From Bacteroidaceae bacterium (GTDB lineage: Bacteria; Bacteroidota; Bacteroidia; Bacteroidales; Bacteroidaceae), in NCBI GenBank assembly GCA_023227685.1, contig JALNVG010000047.1:1-14215 (forward strand): DNA of 14,215 nucleotides, in the 5' to 3' direction. Below are positions 8,379 through 14,215 of this stretch, piece by piece. Position 1 is the stretch's first letter. Each line of letters begins with the position of its first letter. Below the pieces are notes generated by a model. The model saw only the letters and a list, made by a program, of their open reading frames with translations, was not told the origin of the DNA and did not search any database. Position numbers and translations under genes: made by a program.

Positions 8379-9935
8379 TCATTTAACATACATAATCGAA
8401 TTGCTATCGATATTATTCGTTGAAAGATTAGTTACATCTTTCAATACAACTTGTTTCTTATTTTTTTCTTTTGGTAATAATAGATTATTGATAGTATGAC
8501 CAGTGACATCATCAAGCACAAGAGCTGGACGAAAATCATCATTCTTTAACTTTAACTTTATATTATTAAAGGTAATACCTTTCACATGGCGGATATAAAA
8601 TCCCCAAGCAGGCAATTCTCCAAACATACTGAATTCCGGATAATCTCTTATAAATTCAGGAACCTGATTTAATCTGTACAAAGGTACATAAGCCATCCCT
8701 TTTGAAGCACGGCCCGGATAAGTAATCTCAATATTTTTTAAATGTATATTTTCTATATTATGACCTGAAAATCCGGAAATAACAGAAGGAAAAGAATTAT
8801 GGAAGAAACTAACTTCGGGACCACGTATATTATAATTTATATCTGGGCGACCAAATGGCACTTCTATTTTTATATTAGAGATATAAATATTTCTAATTAA
8901 TCCAACAGAACTTCCACTTCGATGTCCTAAACGAATGAAAATGGGATTTCCTGTGTTTTTTGCAATAAGATTAGAAATTCTAATATTCTCAATTATACCT
9001 CCGTCAACTGACTCAATAGCAATAGCCGAACGAAAAGTATCATAAACTTTGATATGATTGATAGTTATATTTTTAAAGCCGCCACTTGAAGCCGTACCGA
9101 ATTTTATTGCACTGGCACTGCTAATGATATTACAATTAGATATATTTATCGAATCATTAAAAGATTCTGGGTGGTAAGATTTTAAGCAAATTCCATCATC
9201 GGCAGAATTCACCGAGCAATTCGTTATATTTACATTCTTACAATCTATAACATCAATGCCATCGTTATTCCAAAATGCACGATTCAAAATTGATAGGCCG
9301 TTTAATTGAAGGTTCGAACAAGAATCAAAGGTGAGTCCCCAAGAAGCGCTGTTCTTTAAATGAGTTCCTTTGACTTCAACATCATTACAACCTGAAAAGA
9401 AAAACATTTTAGGACGTACATTTTCACTGGGACGCTTTCTTCTTGTATTATAATTAGGATCAACGAGCACACCGGCATGATGCAAACTATCAATATTCAA
9501 AACCAGTTCTAATCCCTGGCCATCAATACAGCCCTCACCACAGATACTGATATTGTGGACTTTATATGCTTGAATTAAAGCCAAACTACTATAATCATTA
9601 TGCATTAAGACAACATTCTTGTCAGGAATGTTTAATACAGAATAATCAAAAGGATTTGTACTTCCTAAAAGAACGGCACCTTTTTCGAGATATAATTTCA
9701 CATTTGATTTCAACTGCAAGCATCCTGTAAGATATTTGCCCTTGGTAAAAACCAATTTTCCCCCACCGGAATTACTCAGATGGTTGATGGCCGATTGAAT
9801 GGTGTCAGTATTTATGGTCTTTCCGTCATTAATTCCACCAACATCCAAAATATTCCATGTATGTTGCCCCCACATATTGGGAGAAATAAATATAAGTAGA
9901 AAAACTATAATAATATTAAGTTTTTTATCATTCAT
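8379..9935 (-). CDS. GH28-family parallel beta-helix glycosidase, atypical active site
   Basis: This 518-residue protein has a signal peptide (MNDKKLNIIIVFLLIFISPNMWG). A polygalacturonase-type N-terminus follows (DVGGINDGKTINTDTIQSAI, then GGGKLVFTKGKYLTG), then a right-handed parallel beta-helix rich in N-I-x-I turns. The GH28 acid residues are recognisable: NNDGID with Asp225, and DDG with Asp246/Asp247, at the 21-residue spacing of classic polygalacturonases. The usual GHG histidine and RIK motifs are not present: the aligned segments read SSASAIKFGT (about 272-281) and FRSAIAIES (301-309). This suggests a substrate other than plain homogalacturonan, such as a rhamnose- or uronic-acid-containing side chain. 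The C-terminal segment YPEFSMFGELPAWGFYIRHV is typical of Bacteroidota GH28 proteins. It lies 23 bases downstream of GH92 on the same strand, with no promoter visible in between, so the two are probably co-transcribed. Confidence 0.9.
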   Translation of the reverse strand: MNDKKLNIIIVFLLIFISPNMWGQHTWNILDVGGINDGKTINTDTIQSAINHLSNSGGGKLVFTKGKYLTGCLQLKSNVKLYLEKGAVLLGSTNPFDYSVLNIPDKNVVLMHNDYSSLALIQAYKVHNISICGEGCIDGQGLELVLNIDSLHHAGVLVDPNYNTRRKRPSENVRPKMFFFSGCNDVEVKGTHLKNSASWGLTFDSCSNLQLNGLSILNRAFWNNDGIDVIDCKNVNITNCSVNSADDGICLKSYHPESFNDSINISNCNIISSASAIKFGTASSGGFKNITINHIKVYDTFRSAIAIESVDGGIIENIRISNLIAKNTGNPIFIRLGHRSGSSVGLIRNIYISNIKIEVPFGRPDINYNIRGPEVSFFHNSFPSVISGFSGHNIENIHLKNIEITYPGRASKGMAYVPLYRLNQVPEFIRDYPEFSMFGELPAWGFYIRHVKGITFNNIKLKLKNDDFRPALVLDDVTGHTINNLLLPKEKNKKQVVLKDVTNLSTNNIDSNSIMYVK

Positions 9936-9958
9936 GATATTTTAATTTTGAATAGTCG

Positions 9959-12265
9959 TCAATAGCTTTCTGAATCGTTAAGTGATGGAGGGCAGGATTC
10001 AGAAGAACTCCCCCATAGTTTATTCGGAATATTTCCCATCTCAAATTGCAAAACGCCTCCGGTTGTGATATCTTTGTGTGAGATATAATTCTTTAAGTAT
10101 TTTTTTCCGTTTAATTTTACGCTTTGAATGTAGATATTGTTTTTCGAAACATGATTGGCTATGATTGTAAAGGACTTACCAGTGTTGAGTCTTATGGTGG
10201 TTTTTTTGAAAATCGGAGTACCGATAATATAATAAGGAGTACCGGGGCAAACAGGATAGAAACCCAATGCAGAAAAAATGTACCATGCTGACATTTGTCC
10301 TGCGTCATCATTGCCCGATAATCCGCTTGGCCCTTTATGATATTCGGTTTCTAAGATATGGCGGACAGTACGTTGCGTTTTCCAAGGTTCACCCGCATAA
10401 TTATATAAGTATGCGATTTGATGGCAAGGTTCATTGCCATGCCAATAACGTTTCTCGCTAAACATGGAATCGAGCCGGAGAATAAAAGGCTGTTTGCCTC
10501 CCATGCATTTCATTAGGCCTTTTATATCCTGTGGAACATACCAAGTATAATGGCATGGAGTGCCTTCGGTAATAAATGAACAAAATTTTGTTGCATTATT
10601 TTCATGAAGGAACTTTCCGTTTTTGTATCGCCCCTGAACGTATCCTGTTTTGGGATTTATTACATTCTTATAATATTGTGCCCGTTTAGTCAGAGCTTCT
10701 GCATCTTTCTTGTGTCCCCAGGCTTTAGCCATTAAAGATAAGACATAATCATCATACGCATATTCGAGTGTACGCGATACCTGTTCTCCTTGGTGAAAAG
10801 CCTCTTTCACTGAATCTTCCAAAGGAATGTATCCATATTTAAGATATGAATTCAAGGCACGTCTACCTAATCCGTCTTTGTATTGTTCATATGTTGAAGG
10901 TTGTTCGAAAGCGTTTTGGCGCATGGCTTGATAGGCCTCTTTTTGATTGAAATTAGTAATGCCTTTTGCGAAAGCATCTCCTATTAATGAAGTGCAGTGA
11001 TCTCCAATCATTTCCGAAGTATAACTATTCCAGCAGGGGAATATAGGTAACCAACCTCCTTGTTCATATTTGTTCAGTAATGATTGTATCATTTCTCCGG
11101 ATTTTTGGGGTTCAATGATGTTAAGTAGGGGATGCAAGGCACGATAGGTATCCCATAAGCTGAAATCATCATAATAATTATGATCTTTTGTTTTCATTAT
11201 AGGTTTTCCTTTAGAAAATGCGGGGTATCTTCCATCAACATCATTTATCACATGTGGTAAAAAAGAAGATCTGTATAAAGCACTGTAAAATTGACATTTT
11301 GTATCTTTATCTTTTCCCTTGACTTCAATTGAGCCTAAGTGGTTCTTCCAAGTTTTATGAAGATTTTCTTTTGCAGCATCGAAATTCCAATCATTCATTT
11401 CTGCTTTCATGTTTTTATCTGCTCCATCAAAGTCTGTGAATGATGAACTTACCTTGACTATGATTTTTTCACCGGCCTTAACTTTAAAATGCAAGTAGAT
11501 TCCTATGTTTGGCTTTTTTTCAATCATTGCCTGATCGGCATATCGGCTACCTCCTTGGTAAGAACCAAAATTTTCTATTTTTTTGTTTAAGGTTACAACA
11601 AAGTACCCGCTAAATCCTGCCGGTTTACCCCAACCTTGATAAATTCGATAGACCGGATTATAACCCCGAATCTCATTTTTCTTTGCATCGTATTCAATAG
11701 ATCCTTCACCTTTGTCGTTATTGGGGTTGACAACTAAATAACCATCTCCGGCTTTTGTATAAGTAAAGCGAAAAATCCCTGTGCGTGAGGTGCCTGTCAT
11801 TTCGGCCTTGATTTGATCATCTTTTAAATAAACCGAATAATAATAAGGAGTAGAAGTTTCTTCGCTGTGTGTGAAAGAACTTGCTCTTTCTTTGGGTTGG
11901 CATTTCAAGATACCGTAAAGGGGCATAAGTGTCATCGTACCATAATCTTGAGTGCATCCGCCATTGAGCCAGTGAGAATTGCGGAACCCTTGTATAGATG
12001 TGCTTTTGTAATAATATGGTGCAATGGATTTTTGTTCCGTATCTTCTGTTTGGGCTGTCCAAAAATTCATTCCATTAGGGAAAAGAACGGCGGGGATGAC
12101 CTGGCCTTTTTCTGCATCACCACTACCAAACAAGCTGGCTGTAGGCGTTTTGCTGTTATCAGTTCCAATTAATGGATCAACGTATGATACGATGTTTTTT
12201 TGAATTGGTTGACCATATGCGATTTGGGTAATACAAATGAAAAGTAATAGTAGAAATTCTTTCAT
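9959..12265 (-). CDS. GH92 exo-alpha-mannosidase
   Basis: This 768-residue protein, counted from the start chosen here, has a type I signal peptide (MKEFLLLLFICITQIAYG). The N-terminal beta-sandwich carries the GH92 opening SYVDPLIGT and the GFRNSHWLNGGCTQDYG segment; the (alpha/alpha)6 domain follows. Catalytic landmarks: Glu567 in TEGTPCHYTWYVPQD (general acid position), the HGNEPCHQIAYLYNYAGEP substrate-site segment, and Asp653/Asp654 in GNDDAGQMSAWY (base and calcium region). GH92 enzymes are calcium-dependent, inverting exo-alpha-mannosidases acting on N-glycans, mannans or mannose-capped glycans. The linkage preference cannot be read here. The TEGTPCHYTWYV and CTQDYG forms mark a particular subgroup. 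The frame extends to an ATG at 12364 (33 extra residues), but these are polar and would precede the signal peptide, so 12265 is preferred; A-rich sequence precedes it, as is usual in Bacteroides. It heads the GH92-GH28 unit. Confidence 0.94.
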   Translation of the reverse strand: MKEFLLLLFICITQIAYGQPIQKNIVSYVDPLIGTDNSKTPTASLFGSGDAEKGQVIPAVLFPNGMNFWTAQTEDTEQKSIAPYYYKSTSIQGFRNSHWLNGGCTQDYGTMTLMPLYGILKCQPKERASSFTHSEETSTPYYYSVYLKDDQIKAEMTGTSRTGIFRFTYTKAGDGYLVVNPNNDKGEGSIEYDAKKNEIRGYNPVYRIYQGWGKPAGFSGYFVVTLNKKIENFGSYQGGSRYADQAMIEKKPNIGIYLHFKVKAGEKIIVKVSSSFTDFDGADKNMKAEMNDWNFDAAKENLHKTWKNHLGSIEVKGKDKDTKCQFYSALYRSSFLPHVINDVDGRYPAFSKGKPIMKTKDHNYYDDFSLWDTYRALHPLLNIIEPQKSGEMIQSLLNKYEQGGWLPIFPCWNSYTSEMIGDHCTSLIGDAFAKGITNFNQKEAYQAMRQNAFEQPSTYEQYKDGLGRRALNSYLKYGYIPLEDSVKEAFHQGEQVSRTLEYAYDDYVLSLMAKAWGHKKDAEALTKRAQYYKNVINPKTGYVQGRYKNGKFLHENNATKFCSFITEGTPCHYTWYVPQDIKGLMKCMGGKQPFILRLDSMFSEKRYWHGNEPCHQIAYLYNYAGEPWKTQRTVRHILETEYHKGPSGLSGNDDAGQMSAWYIFSALGFYPVCPGTPYYIIGTPIFKKTTIRLNTGKSFTIIANHVSKNNIYIQSVKLNGKKYLKNYISHKDITTGGVLQFEMGNIPNKLWGSSSESCPPSLNDSESY

Positions 12266-12387
12266 GTTCGTTTTTTTAATAAAAGAAAGTCGGCCAATTT
12301 TCTGATTAGCCCTCTTTGCGAGATTATTGCCTTCTAAAAGGTTATTGAGTTTCTTTTTCCACATTATTCATTGCTGTAATAGGAAAA

Positions 12388-12419
12388 CAAATATAGCACG
12401 TTGCTTTCATCATACGAAA
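12388..12419 (-). promoter_or_regulatory. Candidate promoter of the GH92-GH28 unit
   Basis: On the minus strand a perfect -7 box TATATTTG (12395-12388) lies 20 bases downstream of TTTC (12419-12416), which matches three of four bases of the -33 TTTG. Transcription would begin near 12380, about 115 bases before the preferred GH92 start at 12265, or about 16 bases before the alternative ATG at 12364. It separates GH92-GH28 from the upstream ASKHA gene, so read-through is not required for their expression. Confidence 0.5.
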
Positions 12420-12474
12420 TATTTATTTATTTTGTTGGTATGTTAGGAACAAAAGTGTTACTAATAAGTCTTTT

Positions 12475-13998
12475 TTAGATGTTGTTGTCGTTTGGTATCT
12501 TATTGGGAAAAAAGAGTTTTTCACAGTAGATATCTTGAAACTTCGTATTTGTTTCCAGCGAACAGTGCTTTGCCAGGGCTAAAATAATCTTCATCTCGGT
12601 ATTATTGTTTTCAAAAAGATTTTCTTTAGCTCCCATGAGTGCAGAATTATTCATCTTTAATATTTGTGATTTTTTCATCCCGTCAAGTAACCCAATTCGT
12701 ATAGCTTTATCTTCGTCGACATAATTGCCTAATCCTCCCGATAGATATACGTGTTCAACTTCAGATATTGTGATATTGGCTTCATCCAATAATATTTGTA
12801 TGCCTGCGGAAATGGCTCCCTTTGCCAATTGGAATTCGCGAATGTCCTTGTCTGTTAGATAAATGTCTTCAGTGAGGGGTAGTCGATGGCAATTGCTTTC
12901 GATAATGGCACCTGTATTATCTATTTTCTTTTCTTTTAATAAAAGGTAAATGCTATCAATCAGGCCGCTTCCACAAATTCCTTTTGCCTTTGTGTTGTTT
13001 ATGGTTTTGTATCCGGAAGAGTCTATTCTGTAAATGGCTCCTGAAGATGCACGCATTCCCTGAGAAATATTGATACCTTCAAAGGCCGGTCCGGCAGCAG
13101 TAGATGCATAATGAATATTGTATTTATTGCCAAGAGCTATTTCTCCGTTTGTGCCTAAGTCGATGAGGAGTTGGTACTTTTCTTGTTTTTGCATTTTGAT
13201 TGCCTGGATCCCGGCCAAAATATCGCTACCTACAAAGTGCCCCATATTGGGTAGAAAACGCACTTTGCAAGTTGGTGGTAAAGGAAACTCGAGCTCATCG
13301 GCATAAAACTCCAACTCTGCATTATTGGGCGATTGAAAAGGGTAAGTGGCTAAGTTGGTTATGTTAATGCATCCAAAGAGATTGTGCATCACACTATTCC
13401 CGACAATAACAACTTTCCGCGTTTTCTGTCGCTTGTTATCATCAAAAGTCCTGATTTGTGTACGAATGTCATCGCGAACCAGATTGGAAAGTTGTTTGAG
13501 ATGTGTTGTTGATTTCATGGCGTAGGAAAGCCGTGATATAATATCTGCTCCATAAAACGTTTGGGAATTAATGGTCATGGTAGTATCTTCTATTTGGTTT
13601 GTCTGGAGGTTAATAAGTTGTGATACTATAGTTGTTGAGCCCAAATCAATGGCGATGCCATATCCCTTTTCTGGTTGGAATTTGAAGAAACTGTAATCTG
13701 TTTGAATTACTTCTTTGCCGCGTGGTTCTATATATAAGGTAATATCTTCGGTTACTGTGCTTAAGCAGGCAATTCGCCAATCTTTATTATCCAAATGTTT
13801 TTGTTCAAGTAAAGTCTTTTGCTTGTTATCGATCTCAATATTTCCCTTGAGCAATTTTACTTTGCAGTTTCCACAGCGGCCTTTTCCTGAACAGGGGAAC
13901 TCCACACCATGTTTGGCAACGACATCCCGAAGAGGTGTAAGGTGTTCCACTTCTTCTTCAAGGCCTATCGGTTCTATTCTTACATGATGTTTCATCAT
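12475..13998 (-). CDS. [2Fe-2S]/ASKHA reductive activator of a corrinoid protein (RACE-like, DUF4445)
   Basis: This 507-residue cytoplasmic protein has no signal peptide. The N-terminal plant-type [2Fe-2S] ferredoxin domain has Cys36, Cys42, Cys45 (PCSGKGRCGNCK) and Cys78 (RIACL), spacing C-x5-C-x2-C-x32-C. After a linker, an ASKHA (actin/Hsp70-fold) ATPase domain begins at about 113 with GIAIDLGSTT. It continues with YGADIISRLSYA, LLIDLGTNGEIALGN, AAGPAFEGINISQGMRA, KGICGSGLIDSIY and VYLSGGLGNYVD. This is the architecture of RACE/RACo proteins, which use ATP to drive an electron onto Co(II) corrinoid and restore the Co(I) state of methyltransferases. No corrinoid protein or methyltransferase is in the window, so its partner is unknown. 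At 507 residues it is shorter than RACo (about 630, from memory). It has its own strong-looking promoter and ends 79 bases before the GH92 promoter. Confidence 0.88.
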   Translation of the reverse strand: MMKHHVRIEPIGLEEEVEHLTPLRDVVAKHGVEFPCSGKGRCGNCKVKLLKGNIEIDNKQKTLLEQKHLDNKDWRIACLSTVTEDITLYIEPRGKEVIQTDYSFFKFQPEKGYGIAIDLGSTTIVSQLINLQTNQIEDTTMTINSQTFYGADIISRLSYAMKSTTHLKQLSNLVRDDIRTQIRTFDDNKRQKTRKVVIVGNSVMHNLFGCINITNLATYPFQSPNNAELEFYADELEFPLPPTCKVRFLPNMGHFVGSDILAGIQAIKMQKQEKYQLLIDLGTNGEIALGNKYNIHYASTAAGPAFEGINISQGMRASSGAIYRIDSSGYKTINNTKAKGICGSGLIDSIYLLLKEKKIDNTGAIIESNCHRLPLTEDIYLTDKDIREFQLAKGAISAGIQILLDEANITISEVEHVYLSGGLGNYVDEDKAIRIGLLDGMKKSQILKMNNSALMGAKENLFENNNTEMKIILALAKHCSLETNTKFQDIYCEKLFFPNKIPNDNNI

Positions 13999-14016
13999 TA
14001 TTTATAGCAATTTTCA

Positions 14017-14048
14017 CAAAGATAATTGGATTTATTCGTTTATACAAA
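14017..14048 (-). promoter_or_regulatory. Consensus Bacteroides promoter of the ASKHA gene
   Basis: Minus strand: -33 TTTG (14048-14045), spacer of exactly 20 bases, -7 TATCTTTG (14024-14017), a full match to TTTG-N19-21-TAnnTTTG. The predicted RNA start is near 14010, giving a leader of only about 12 bases before the ATG at 13998. It shows the gene starts its own transcript and needs no activator at the -33 region. Confidence 0.7.
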
Positions 14049-14057
14049 AAGTTGATG

Positions 14058-14065
14058 TATATTTG
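14058..14065 (+). promoter_or_regulatory. Possible divergent -7 element for a gene beyond the right edge
   Basis: The plus-strand TATATTTG is a perfect -7 match. The best -33 is TTCG (14035-14038, three of four bases) at a 19-base spacing. Downstream, 14079-14091 is the palindrome AGATAT-C-ATATCT, and the window ends with GGAGTTAAGGAAAAAA, which could be the ribosome-binding region of a plus-strand gene starting just outside. No gene is visible to confirm it. Confidence 0.25.
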
Positions 14066-14215
14066 GTATTGATGTTTTAGATATCATATCTCTTTTTCAT
14101 GGAGTCCGTTTAAAATTATTTTCGTCTATAAGTTCATGTCTATCAATGTTTTGTCTTTTATCAAGGGAGTCGTGTTAGAAAATAGTTATAAAAAGTTTTG
14201 GAGTTAAGGAAAAAA

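Noticed and set aside
11867..12172. A 101-codon plus-strand frame opposite GH92, and similar antisense frames elsewhere
   Set aside because: They lie wholly inside well-supported glycosidase genes on the other strand and show no recognisable domain or signal of their own.
12266..12364. Upstream ATG at 12364 for the GH92 gene
   Set aside because: The 33 extra residues are polar and basic and would displace the signal peptide from the N-terminus. The start at 12265 gives a standard secreted GH92.
12440..12474. Possible terminator hairpin just after the ASKHA stop codon (AAAAG...CTTTT)
   Set aside because: Only short A-T stems with internal loops, and no clear T-tract on the minus-strand RNA.

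Overview
The window looks like a chromosomal carbohydrate-utilisation region of a Bacteroides-type gut bacterium (phylum Bacteroidota). The DNA is AT-rich. The genes are secreted or lipoprotein glycosidases, a giant hybrid two-component sensor/regulator, and promoters of the Bacteroides type (-33 TTTG, -7 TAnnTTTG) rather than the E. coli type. No tRNA, rRNA, CRISPR array, insertion sequence or phage gene was seen. The species cannot be fixed from sequence alone.

Layout, left to right: (1) bases 1-2404, minus strand: a GH127-type beta-L-arabinofuranosidase lipoprotein, cut off at the left edge. (2) bases 2677-6675, plus strand: a 1332-residue hybrid two-component system (HTCS) protein with a 14-blade periplasmic sensor, histidine kinase, receiver and AraC-type DNA-binding domain, divergent from the GH127 gene. 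(3) bases 6930-8027, minus strand: a secreted CE2-type SGNH acetyl esterase, convergent with the HTCS gene. (4) bases 8028-8378: no intact gene, but an apparent C-terminal scrap of a multi-spanning membrane protein. (5) bases 8379-9935 and 9959-12265, minus strand: a two-gene unit transcribed GH92 alpha-mannosidase then GH28-fold glycosidase, 23 bases apart. (6) bases 12475-13998, minus strand: an ASKHA/[2Fe-2S] protein of the reductive-activator type for corrinoid methyltransferases, behind a near-perfect Bacteroides promoter at 14017-14048. (7) the right edge, with weak signs of a divergent plus-strand gene starting beyond the window.

Reading the parts together (inference): the HTCS probably senses a sugar fragment in the periplasm and activates the neighbouring enzyme genes. 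These enzymes remove beta-L-arabinofuranose or a related furanose, acetyl groups, alpha-mannose and a beta-helix-enzyme substrate (uronide or deoxysugar) from a complex glycan. No SusC/SusD pair lies in the window, so the outer-membrane importer, if this is a classical polysaccharide utilisation locus, must be outside it. GH127 and CE2 share an identical 13-base promoter-proximal sequence, which hints at co-regulation. The corrinoid-activator gene is the odd neighbour: it has its own promoter, and whether it is linked to glycan breakdown (for example demethylation of O-methyl sugars) is open.
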